Assembly: GCA_002633025.1 (NCBI GenBank)
Contig: NMRB01001091.1
Span: 159,411-223,410 of the forward strand
DNA: 64,000 nt
Source: Notospermus geniculatus
Taxonomy: Eukaryota > Nemertea > Pilidiophora > Heteronemertea > Lineidae
Reading direction: 5' to 3'
A model generated the notes under the pieces. That model was given only the letters and a program-made list of their open reading frames with translations, did no database searches and was not told the DNA's origin. The translations under genes and the position numbers were made by a program. This document shows, piece after piece, positions 11,928-23,300 of this stretch; within the stretch, counting starts at the first letter, position 1, and every line of letters starts with the position of its first letter.

Positions 11928-14900
11928 TCAGTTGTTGCGCATGACGTGTTTTATCCAGTTAACGTAAGCTGACACCCTGGTGAATGCGCCTGGGTGATCT
12001 TGGGGATTCGCTTTGCTCGTAAACGAGGCAACACCAGTCAGAATCCACGAGTTATTTCCTTTCGGACACATCAGCGGACCCCCACTGTCTCCCTGAAAAA
12101 AATGATAAAAACTTCGGTGATTTTTCATGCGGTTCCTGAGCCTCATATAAATTTAGGTATCCTTTTCTGCCTGGCTATTCGCGACAAGACCTCGTATAAA
12201 TAATAGGGAGTTTAAGAAATCAAACGATAAACGTTAACTTTACGACAACGTTATTTTTTGTACCCAAAATGCAATATATATGGCCTAATCTGGTGAATTC
12301 GCAGTATGAAAAATAACGTTGTCGTAAAGTTAACGTTTATCGTTTGATTTCTCAGACTCCCTAATGTGTTTGCTTGGCCGACGACTAAATTTCAGGTTAG
12401 CGCTGACAGAGATTACTAGTTCGTGGGTCTTGATCTCTGCTCTATTCCTGTAAAGCTTGTTCCATATACCTTGGAGGAATTATAATTATAATTCGTCCAA
12501 GCATATACACAGTAATTATATATTTATTACATGTACTATAGTAGTGATGGAACGTTGACGTTTGCCCCACACATATTTCAATGGGGCGCAGCAGCCACCA
12601 TGTTTTTACAGGTGATGTCCGTTTTTGGACTACAGTTATGGAAAATGACCTACCGGGCATATACCCTTCCCTTTCAAGTTGTGCCCTGCGCAGATTCTAG
12701 TATCAGTAGACACTAAATAGGTGGCGTGACAGGTCCTGTTGCTCACAATTGGTAGGATCACTTCATGGGCTTCTGCAGACACTTTTCCCCCTAAAAAGAA
12801 GCATTTTCAGCTAAAGGAGGGAAAAGCTTCGTTTTGGAGGGGTAGTTGAGACAAGATAATGGGAAATTCTCGTCTACAGAGATAACGACCGCTGTACCAT
12901 CTCATTCATACTATTTTTAATGAGCTATTGTTATGGGCTGCCGAACAATAGATTTAGTTCTGAGACAGCCGCTAGTCCTGTGCTGATCTGTTAGGTATCC
13001 CTTCACCTTAAACAATCGACTACAGCCTCTACTCCTACCTCCAGCGTTGCAACCCCATCCAGCCATCGCACATTTTGTTCCGACACTTGGAAAACCGTCT
13101 CCCTGCCTTGGAAGTTCGACCTTCTGAATGTGTTTAACAGTATCACGTCCAGCCGGGACATCCTCTTCCAACTTTACAAGGGCAAGGTCGTTCCGCCACG
13201 TGTCTATGATTTACCAGAAGATACAAACATGAACGTGATTAAAGTACAGCAGAGGGGTTTTCCAGACTGTCTCGCATTTTTTGTTCTTACATTCGCGTTA
13301 TATCACCGTGACGAAAGGCTAGTCATCCACCCATCTTCTAGATCAGTTTTAACACTGATTGCTACCATTTTTACTCTTGCCCTGACAGACTGGCAGACTG
13401 GCGCGTACGCGGCGCGTCCTGCAGGCGTTCCGCCAATCAGATTCTTCGGTAGGTCGTTCGGTCCGTGTTACCACCTGCCTGATTGGTTGAACGCTCTCAG
13501 ACGCGTTGCTTACGCGCCAGTCTGTCACCGCCTTAAATGTTTTCCCCTCGAGTAAATTGTGTACTAACCTGTGTCATCATACCGAGGGTGGATGATGATT
13601 TTCTCGGCATCGATTTCCCATTGTTGCCAATTCTTATTCTTGAATATTTTACCGAGAAGGTGCATGAACCAATTGGCTGCGCTCGCCTGAAGGGAAAAGC
13701 GCCATCGAAATATAACCACAAATTCTGTTCCAGATGAAAAGTGAACTGTCACAACTTCGTTTTCTCTGGCTATCCGTTACAAACAAGTTTTCACCCAATT
13801 CCACAAAACTTTCGTCGCAACAAGTTTCTCATTTTCATATTCCCAATAACATCTGCGAAAAACATCTTTGTCACCAAAAAGGGTTCCATTTATTTTCTTT
13901 TATACCATCGCACATGGAAGGGATGGTGCTTTGCGGCAATTTTGCCTATTTCGCGTCAGGATACATGAATGACAGCACGTCGGTGATAATATGTCCCATA
14001 ATTCAAACGAAAGCAATGAAGGTGTCTTAGGCCTACCTTTCTGCTGACAGTGCCTAACCTTGCCTCCCAATATCGTGGTTTTTGCTGTTTTGATCTGCAA
14101 TGATTTTGCTAACTGTAAAACGACGAACGTTAATGTTGGCGTCTCATGATCGAAGTACATGTAGCCTACTATCCACGACGTTGATGTATTAAGAGGTGCA
14201 GAAAATACCCTCTAGGTCACAGGCATCGTCTTTGTTATTGAAATATAAAATAAATTAGACGGGCTGGAGCTTAGTCTTATCAGTAAAGCTGCTTTTCCAC
14301 GACGCGTTTGCGGGCGCGGAATAGGAGGCGGGCGCGGGTGGAAAAAAATCGGTCCAACGTATTTCCCTTTAGCTGTTTCACCTGCACCCGCTCCCGCCAC
14401 CGAAACCGCGTCCGCAAACGCCTCGTGGAAAAGCAGCCTTACTGAAAGACTTCACACAAATGGACAGAACATTTGCTCATATTTCGCCGAACTGGCTCTT
14501 TCAATGATCAAGTTCAGGTGAAATAGACAGAAAAGAGTACACGACTTTATTCGGACCAAAAAAGCTGATTTGCAGCTCTGTGTAAACAATACACGAAAGG
14601 GTCGACAGCATTTTACGAACGAATTGTATTTCGGTTTTTCCTCATCGCTCATTCGATACGGTATGTTTCATACATGTAAGTTGACGACCCACGCATTTCT
14701 GCTGTACTCACCCCCTTGCACCGAAGCAGTGTGCTGCAGTGATGACCCATCTGTTATTAAGCACGGCAGCTCCACAGTCATAGATTGTGTGGGTTAAGGC
14801 TATGCCAAAGAATGTAGTTTTTGGCACTTTCCCTTTTAGAGAGACCAGCCAAGGCCATTTCCCCTTCTTGAAACCGGAACCACCGATGATTCGCTTGACT

Positions 14901-15474
14901 CTGTGATGAACTGGTTAAGAGTAAAGTATGATTCACCCTAACTTCAACATGGGCAAAGTGCCAAGCTTGGAAATGTGCACGAGTCAGTGGTAAATAATCC
15001 ATGTGGCAGTTATCTAATGATGTCAGGGTACTTGGACAGCCAAAAGCAAACATTCCAAGGTTGTGCACAGTCAACTCGTGAGTGGTAAATATTGTAATTT
15101 ATGGTTTGTGGTGCACTTTGCCATGTTGAAGTTGGTGGATAATTATACTTTAGAGATGACTGATTTAGTATTAACTGAAATTAAACAGCTTATCCCTGCC
15201 CAAAGGATATCGCAGGAGAAAAGGGTCTCATCTGACACAGTGCCTACTGGCTTGTTGCCATCTTGGCCACGCTGACCTTGACTCACCGGGAATCAAACCA
15301 CGTGCGCCAGAAGTGACTGACGCAGATGTTTCCAGGTTTGGGAATGTGAAATTGAACTGGGGAAAGTAGGAGGAAGAGACCGTTGATTTACCTACCTTCT
15401 CTCCTTGAAGGGGCCAAGGATGAAGCCGTATAAAGTACAACCAGAAGAACAAAAGCAAGACGGACTAAAGTCAT
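11928..15474 (-). CDS. Secreted chymotrypsin-fold (S1A) serine protease
   Basis: Six exons: 15396-15474, 14712-14910, 13569-13681, 13039-13203, 12654-12790 and 11928-12092. They total 858 nt (285 aa plus stop), with consistent phases at every GT-AG junction. Residues 1-20 form a signal peptide. VKR-IIGG at 31-37 is the zymogen cleavage site. The triad is His87 (TAAHC), Asp136 (NDLAL) and Ser234 (GDSGG). Usual disulfides by position are Cys72-88, 175-240 and 206-219. Unusual features: the specificity-pocket residue (chymotrypsin 189) is Gly228, not trypsin's Asp. Cys230 (position 191) lacks its normal partner at 220. An extra Cys182 follows GWG. Expected preference is therefore not Lys/Arg and may be elastase- or chymotrypsin-like. 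No propeptide domains (CUB, EGF) are present. Introns carry several foldback elements. Catalytic residues and length support an active secreted enzyme, but the substrate is unknown. Confidence 0.92.
12205..12362. repeat. Foldback (MITE) element in protease intron 5
   Basis: Long arms (atcaaacgataaacgttaac and its inverse) are bounded by agggag/actccct. The related copy 38210-38358 lies immediately after the SLC23 stop codon. Confidence 0.9.
12925..13015 (-). repeat. Partial interspersed repeat in protease intron 4
   Basis: On the minus strand the sequence aaggtgaagggatacctaac through gaactaaatctattgttcgg matches part of the repeat at 33400-33582 and 36310-36500. It begins just downstream of the exon-4 donor. 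Confidence 0.75.
13383..13535. repeat. Foldback element in protease intron 3
   Basis: The ends are tgacagactgg...cgcgtacgc and gcttacgcgccagtctgtca. The related element at 39412-39544 lies in an intron of the SLC23 gene, so both genes carry the same family. Confidence 0.75.
14287..14437. repeat. GC-rich foldback element in protease intron 2
   Basis: The ends aagctgcttttccacgacgc and the inverse gcctcgtggaaaagcagc flank gtttgcgggcgcgg arms. A close relative is at 26329-26449 in intron 8 of the VWDE-like gene. Confidence 0.85.
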
Positions 15475-16720
15475 TTTTGGACAAATGTGACTTATCGAAG
15501 TTCTGATACCCACTGATAGCTTGAAAATCAAACCTCAGTGGACACAAGTATCGCTTTTAACTGCTCGTCTCGTTCAGGCTATTGTCATCAGGTTGATTAC
15601 ATGAAGATTTAATTGCACTCTGATGAGCAAAATCTGTGTAAATACAAAATGCGGGCATTTAAGTTGGTAAATATAGGCCAAATAAATTTGTTCTCATTTT
15701 CTTGTATACATGTGTAGGCCTACATGTAATATCGTGTCCAGTTGGACACGTTTTGAGGGATTTGATTGACACTTTTTTACGTGATAGAAGAGAGTTGAAG
15801 AGATCGCCTCTCGCCGACAGTAACGTGTTTTCATTTTGTTCAATTTATTGTGGATGCCGCGGTATGAGTTATCAATACGTGTTGACGGAACTACACTATC
15901 GGTATGAAAAAGCAACATTTACACAAAGTGGGCCCTCACTCATGGAGACTTCATTGAGATATCAACAACTCCTGGCCCAACCGAACCCTCAATAGCCTAC
16001 GCTATGCTGCATCTTTGAAAGCTCTGGAACTAAATTTATTAAGAATCAAATTATGGGAGACAAGGATCGTACAGTGGAGAGGAAAATATTTTTTTCGTAC
16101 AGTTAGAGATGAGAACCAAACCTTTAATTGCATTAAGTGTACGCCATTTATGATCGAGATTATTTGCTTAACACAATCCAATAACCTAATTTGTGTATTG
16201 GCAACACTTCAGCTCGATCACTTACGTGAAAGTGAAGATATTTTATTTCGTTCAAGTTAACAGCTGATCAAAATACTCAGCCTTCTCTAATTGTTGGTCA
16301 ATATTTCCTCCGGCAGGCAGTCATCGCCGATCCAATCTCCGACACATGCCCAGTGTCCTGCTCTGTACGGTACAGCTTGACGCAAGGGCCCAACGCGCCG
16401 CGTAGCGGCCAACAGCGAAGCTAGCCAAAGACTTGTCACGGGTCAATCAATAGAACTGGACTCATAGGAAATATGCACCTAATGTCCAGATGGAATATAC
16501 CGGACGGTTGGTTCACGTTTTTAGTGACTGTGAACGTAGATGGGTACATTATGTAGCGATACGCTGACAGATTTGCTGGGGACTTGCTCTGTGGATGTTG
16601 TAAAATGCGATTTTTGGAAGATTATTCTGATTTGCAACGTCATTTTTAATTAACATAAAAATATGTTGAGTAGCTGGGATATGTTTATAAACATTTATTG
16701 AGCAGCCACCGTCATGACGT
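15475..16720. other. Intergenic
   Basis: Upstream of the protease start codon. No gene, clear core promoter or repeat was recognised apart from short tacatgta/taggcctac motifs around 15712-15728. Confidence 0.45.
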
Positions 16721-16721
16721 G

Positions 16722-16790
16722 GCCGGCTGGCGCATCGGTAGAGCGTCCGGCTCTGAATCCGGGGCAACCGGTTCGAGCCTTGCGATGGGA
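16722..16790 (+). repeat. Degenerate tRNA-like sequence (SINE head or tRNA pseudogene)
   Basis: An A-box-like tggcgcatcggtagagcg is followed by ccggctctgaatccgg, an anticodon-like stem with an 8-nt loop, and a B-box-like ggttcgagcc. The arms do not close into a standard cloverleaf, so a functional tRNA gene is not claimed. Confidence 0.5.
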
Positions 16791-16930
16791 ATTTTTGTTT
16801 TTTTCACGTGTCAGTTTCTCTGTTTATTTTTTTGCTGAAAACGTTTTGTCGCAGGATGAATATCTCCCCAGCCCTTCCATTTCCCTACAAATCTGCATTT
16901 GCAAATAAATACTTATAACCACAGATCCCT

Positions 16931-16993
16931 GTCAGCTGCCCTGCATTCAGAGAGACTTTTCACTAAAGTCTCTCTGAATGCAGGGCAGCTGAC
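16931..16993. repeat. Perfect 29-bp hairpin
   Basis: The arm gtcagctgccctgcattcag plus agagacttt is followed by the 5-nt spacer tcact and the exact inverse. No substitution is visible in either arm. It has no coding role and could be a young inverted duplication or a transcribed hairpin. Confidence 0.85.
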
Positions 16994-17476
16994 TACCATC
17001 CACATTCCCCTCCCAGTCACCAAAAATATCAACACCACAACTAACGTTCAAGACTACTGGGTCAATTCAATCATGGTGCTGGCAGCGAGAGAGACATTAG
17101 ACACTAGATAGAGCCTCTTAACATATTCATTAAACCGTCCGAGCCACAGGGAAACCAGTTTGGTTTCTTTTATCCAAACGAGATGGCATTTCAGTAGGAA
17201 TGCATGTATGCCTATATACTATCAAGTGGAGTGGTGGAAAGATATCAAGTATGACAGAATATTATTCTGTGCAACCGGGAAGTAACTAAAAAAAGTTTGT
17301 TGGAATGTCAGTGTGCACTGTTAACATGCTAAGTCAAATAAAGGATCGCTTCCAGGATATGTCTTTGCCACTTTAGAACTCGTTGATGCAAATCATTCAG
17401 TCAAGAGTTGCATGCCACTTACCGCCAACTAAAACCATTTCCCATAATTAACTTCATCCTGTTTGCTTAAAATACA

Positions 17477-17600
17477 GGGCCCATATTCATAAAACCTTGC
17501 TAGGCTTAGCTGCCTGCTAAAGTGCCTAGTTTGTACAGGCCTATGTAGGCTACACAACTAGCAACCAACTAAGCTAGCAAGGTTTTATGAATATGGGCCC
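17477..17600. repeat. Foldback (MITE) element, gggccc-ended family, copy C
   Basis: The ends gggcccatattcataaaacc and ggttttatgaatatgggccc are perfect inverses. This is the cleanest of the three copies (124 bp). Confidence 0.92.
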
Positions 17601-18414
17601 AGGATGCTACAAAGGAATGTGTCACTTCTAACTGCCTCAAAGGCCTCCATCAACGGTACCTGAATCAGATAACCACTGATACTGTCAAACTGAACTTTGC
17701 TTATGACTTATGTACATCCTCCAGCTCTTATTTCATGTATGTAGCCTATGTTCGTAGTTACATAACTAGTGCAGTGTGTTGTTTCGTCCATGACAAATAT
17801 TGCCACTATACAAAGAAAAAGGAAGTGGATGTCGGCGTGTTATAAAATCATCTCAGGAGATCGACCGGACATCATTAGCTGTACTTCCACCTAATACAAA
17901 CCCACCAAACCCCCAGGTTTCTTGCGCGTACATCTATTTTTTGCCGTGTCTACTAGAACCGTGTTTGAAAACCCCGTGTTTATTAGACCGCCGAGCTCGC
18001 CTGGGCTTATTCAGACACGTGTGTCACCCGGGCTTTATAGTGTAAGCGAAAACTTGGCAACTACGAGTCATCAAAGCCGGCGACAAATGGCGCGGTAAGT
18101 GTGTCGCGTATTGCGCATGCGCTATAAACCAAAAACCCCGCGAAATTTGAGCCGCAAGCGCGACCTCTCTCACCGTGTTTAGTAAGTAATGAAATATTCT
18201 GAAAATAGGTGTAAGCGCGCGTGGCGGGTTTTTCAAGCGCGGGGCAGACCCGTGTCTAAAAAAACCCCCACCAATTTGGGATAGGTGGAACTACATGTAA
18301 GGCTGTTGAAAAGCATGACACCAATTTCAAACTGAAAAAAACGTACAGGTCATTTCTAACAGAGAATTAGAAGCTACTATTCACAAGACAACTTAAACCA
18401 GACTGTTCTTTCAC

Positions 18415-19166
18415 AAGGAAATTTTCCTTATATCCATTGGATGTCCGAACTGGATATCCAATGGATATAGAAAAGACAAAAAATCCATTCACGATCCTTT
18501 TCTGGATATAGAATGGATATCCATTTGATGTGTCTGTTTGGGAAAATCAGTTGTCCTGGGCAGCCGGACAACCAATTTCTCGTTACTCTGAGAAAAGGGC
18601 TGACGTAGTGATGACACAGAGGTGAAGATGTTTTTAACTATGCCCTAAATTTCCATTCTGAGTTGATTCTCTGACTACATTGAATAATTAGTTACTCCAA
18701 ATAGCTGGCAACTCTTATACTGTGCTGCAACCACACCTCACCAATGAGTACAGGAGTTTATATAAAAATTATATACATTATATAAAGAAAAATCTTCATA
18801 GGTCTGCTATGTTGGTCAGTATGCCTATCGACAGTACCGGGATTCGAACCCACGCATCCACATAAGGCAACACCGCCAGCATTAAGGGAAAGCGTGCACA
18901 CCACTGTGCTAAATCCCCATCTTCAAAAAAAGATGGTTCAATAGCCAGCTTAATGCATGGAGTCCCTATATACATACATTATATAAATTTTACATAGTGC
19001 TCTTTATTATCAGATCTATGAGAAATGGATATAAATTCTATGTCAACCCCTGGATATCCAAACTGTCTCCCAAATTTTATATCCAATGGATATCCAACCT
19101 ATAAAAAATATGCATTCTATATCCAAATCATTGGATATCCAATGGATGTAAGGAAAATTTCCTTGC
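18415..19166. repeat. Inverted-repeat element carrying a SINE
   Basis: The left end aaggaaattttccttatatc is answered at the right by ggatgtaaggaaaatttcct, and both ends are rich in atatccattggata. Inside, 18836-18960 is a minus-strand tRNA-derived SINE head like that at 4376-4530. Confidence 0.75.
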
Positions 19167-20394
19167 GCCAGTAGGCCGCTATTATATACATGTAGGAGCT
19201 CATTTATCACTCGTCATGTGAGATTTGGCACCATTCAGAGTTTATTCTTTATTAACTGTTCACATACATAACCGCTGATTTTCTGATTTTGATTTTCAAT
19301 TGAAAATGAGGCGTGAGAAATAATGAGCAGCTCATTTCTATGTCCAAATATTGCTTCAAGGAGGTCATTCCATTCATGTATTATATTACAAATCTGATTG
19401 GGTGACTGCTTGTGAATGAGGTACCTTTGATGGAAATAACCTCCCCCGGGTAAACCGACTTGATGCAATTGTGCCGCACTGCCATTCAATTTGACTCGGT
19501 ATGAATCGAATTTAATGATCCTGTATATGCAGCTATATGTATTTTATCTTTTGATTAGTATTTTATGTGCAAAAGTATTCATTGACTTGGAAATACATGT
19601 ATATTCCCATCGAATATAACTTCCTTCCTTGTATGTCTCTCTCTGCAGGGGGCTAATGTTTTGGTAGTGAGTTTTCGCAATGGTCCAGTTTGGCCAAAAA
19701 CAACGTTTAGCGATGATTGGCCTATAAGGTGTTTGCACGTGACATCACAGCGGCCATGTTGGAGGCCAACAAAAGAACACACTTTCAAAACAATCGAAGT
19801 TAATCTCCACAGACCGTTACACTGGGCGCCTATCATTCCGCGCCTGTTTTTGCACTAAATTCGTCCACCAATAAGTGGATCCTCTCTATTAAGGATACCT
19901 TTCGGACTGACTGATCGGCCTACTGTCCTTCACTGAGATGCGTCCACATTACAGAACTCAAAATTAATGGAAATGGCCGATTTGGGACTGAACGTCAGTG
20001 TCCTTAGTAGAGAGGTGTCCCCCTGGCAGAGGTGGCCGCAAATGACAAATTATTGGTTGGAAATTATAAAATTTAAGTATACTGTGTTATACACGTAGAC
20101 AAGGAAGTTTTCCTGCAATATGAATACCCCATCAAAAGAGCACAGCAATTTGTTCCGAAATTCTAAACGGCTTTTCAACAACTGGAATGTCACTATTCCA
20201 GTCACGTGTCTTCGTCGTCAGTACAATATTCTTTTCGCTGGTGAAATCGTCATCACAACCATCTCATTGGCTGTCGAACCTTTCCGACCGACGCCGAAAT
20301 ACATGACGTTTTTGACAGGAAGATTTTTAGAAGTGTATTCAATTCACCGTGCGTTCAGTCAGTCGGTCCGTGAGCTCAACAACAGATATCAAAG
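19167..20394. other. Intergenic, upstream of the VWDE-like gene
   Basis: No gene or clear repeat was recognised. The start codon at 20395 has A at -3 (aaagatg). No TATA or initiator can be assigned with confidence. Confidence 0.45.
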
Positions 20395-23300
20395 ATGCTG
20401 CCGACACTATTCTTGATTTTTTTCTTCGGCTTGTCGACGGCAGCCGCTCAAGGTAAGTGTGCCTGGTCTTTTCACCTTTTCGATCACTACCCCGAAAATT
20501 CTATCTCCTCGCCTCATGATCTCAATTAACAAACAATTTTATAACGATTACTTTCTGGTCTCTTTTGCTCAGCCGGTAGTCTCAAATCTAAACGTTATTC
20601 GATGACGAAAATGGTTCTCTCTCTCTCTCTCTCTTTATCACGTATCTTACCAATGGTGAAGCATTATCGGGCCAAAGAAAATTCGATGCAATTCGAGAAA
20701 TCGAAATTTGAAGTTGAGGATATTAGGCCAGTAGTGGTTTTCATCACCCGTATCTTATTTGATTTAGGTGTGAAAGGAAAGAATTCCCTAGAAAAAACAC
20801 TCCCAGGAATAAAAGATCATATATTTTGTTACATTCTAATGTAATCTTTGGCGATTGGCTTCTATAGCCATGCTCCTTAATCCATCATCAAACAACAGAA
20901 GTGGACACTTTTTACAGGGGGATGCTCTGTACTGTTACATCGGCATTGAATATATTTTGCTATGATTTTCCTATTGAGTGATACCAAAAATAGATAAAAA
21001 ATATATATTTTTTGTGATACGGTCTTTGGAAAAATTTACGTGTTGAACAAAACATCTTGAAATAAAATGATACGGTACTAAATTTCATTGAATATCAATG
21101 GACAGTTTTTGAGAAATCAAAGTGTGGATTTTGATGCGGTTTTTTTGGCCCCCCGATTTATCTTTTGTACATTACCCACAGTAGTAGCTGACGAGCGTTC
21201 CTTCTCCCATTTTAGTATCCCTACAACTCAAAACATCACAGATCAAGGCAACAGGATTTCCTGCCGGCGATGCCAGCCTCGAGAGGCTGCGATATAACTG
21301 CTGTAAAGGAAGTAAGTATATCTTCTTCCCATCATCTCGAGTATTTTATTTCAGTTATTAATGAGGTTTGAACTTTTATTACTTGGTGATGTCCTGCTCG
21401 AATAGGTTTAAGGGCTTGCTAGCCAAAGAGCAAGGACAGCTCAACGGACAGAAAACGATAGTGCAACGAGAAAGCCTTTCGCTGTCAAGGGTAGTAATCG
21501 CTCTAAGAAAGAGTCTGAACGGAATGTAACCAGTATGTTACTGACGTCGACAATTCAGCTGCGGTAATCTGATAACTATTTTCAGAGAAGGGAGCATTGT
21601 CCGGACTCTGCCTTGCTGAACCAGGAAATACAATGTCAACCATTGAGATAACATTCGACTTTCCTACCAAAGTTACAGAAGTTGATATACAGGAGCCAGA
21701 CGATCCTAAATATGGGTTTACGCAATTTGTTTTTATTTCCTACAAAAGAGACTCCTCCGATCCCAAACCAACGGAGTTTCAGAAGGTATGTTACAACTGC
21801 GAGTATTCTGAACTGGTCTGTAGACCCGCTATCATCTCTATATGCTTTACATTGTACATGCACATGTTTCTCATAAAGAATATAAAGTCAATTTCCAGAA
21901 TTCGACCCCAACCGGGGTCTTCTTCAGGCTGGAACTTTACTATCTAAAACTCTAGAAAAGACTTTGACTTTCTCTTTGGCACATGTTTCTCATGGTGTTT
22001 TCCACTGATCATGTTACCTTGGGACATTTCCACTATATTTTTGTCATTCATTCCTCTGGTACAAACACACAGGTGTGCATATTTATGGTCCATGGACCAT
22101 TTCATTTATCATAATTTTTACATTTCATCCTTTAAGGGTACGGACAAGAAGTTATTTGCTTTAAAACCGATAAAAATTGCAAATGTACCAAGCGTGAAGA
22201 CCCTCTATATTCATATCGGCAAGGGTGATTATTATAACAAACCGTGCCTGAGATTGAAGATCATGGGATTTGAACAAAAGGGTAAGATTTCATTGTTCGT
22301 AATTTATTCAATCATTACGAAACCCTGTACGACGAAAATTAGGCTTGTTTTTCCTGATCGAGAACATGGTCTACAGTAGATCTATGTGGCTTAGGCAACC
22401 TAAAAAATAAGGGCTGTCTTAAACACACTTTTTGAAAACGGCCTCACTGAAAAACGTTACACCTGCCCTAAATGTTTTTCATCCTTTTTTCCAAAAATAG
22501 GAGAATGTTTTTTTCTTTTTTTTCTTTTCAATTTTGGCATCGATTTTATGACAAGACTGAGGCTTATAGTCACCATAGCCCAAACCTTAGTCATGACAAA
22601 GTGTTTTCTTTGTTCCAAAACGCTCCAGACGACGATTAGTGATGTTGTTGAACACCAGGTGGCGAAGGTACTCAAGTCAGTGGGCGCTGCAGAGAAGTTT
22701 TTAAGGGGGCGGTAGTGGAAACATACAGCGCCGTTTTAGTGCCGCGGTCGAAGGTTGAACCGTCTTATTTATGAATAACCATGTATTGTTAATAAAATTA
22801 GGCGTCAAGGACAAGCTGATCATGGTTCGTTGCCAAAACCTACACTGTTACAAAAATATTGTCCAGCACAATGCTTTTGTACACCCGATGCGTCCGTGCG
22901 CATAGGCCTATTTTAATGACAATAAGGAGGTTACTTAATAGCCCGCGTATTTCGAAAAGCGTAGGCGTGTTCAGGCCAAAATATGACAATTTTGGGAAGA
23001 CTTTTCTCTTCCATCAGGCATCGCACTTCAGTGATTTCTTTTCATTTGGCAGCAGTATATTTGTGCGCAGGGCGCGACGTTGAGATTTTTTCACTATTCA
23101 ACAGGATTCGGGAGATATTCAAAAAGTTCATTTTTGGCCAATTTTTGGCACAAATTACATAATTATCATTACTAAGAATTAGAATTTGCAAATTATCTCA
23201 ACGTCGGCACCTGCACATATGTATTCCCCAACGTTTTGTGGTAAAACGCCAGGTCCCAGTCGCCTTGTTGCCGAGAAATCTATGACGAAAAAGTCAAATG

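Noticed and set aside
12917-13038. Open frame continuing past the protease exon 4
   Set aside because: A donor (gtagga) follows NAGG, the continuation is an interspersed repeat, and exon 5 at 12654-12790 restores the expected protease sequence.
15228-15458. 76-codon minus-strand frame at the protease start
   Set aside because: It is a different frame from the signal-peptide exon, which begins at the ATG at 15474 and joins exon 2 in phase.
16722-16790. Functional tRNA-Gln gene
   Set aside because: The anticodon loop is 8 nt and the acceptor stem does not pair. It is better read as a SINE head or pseudogene.
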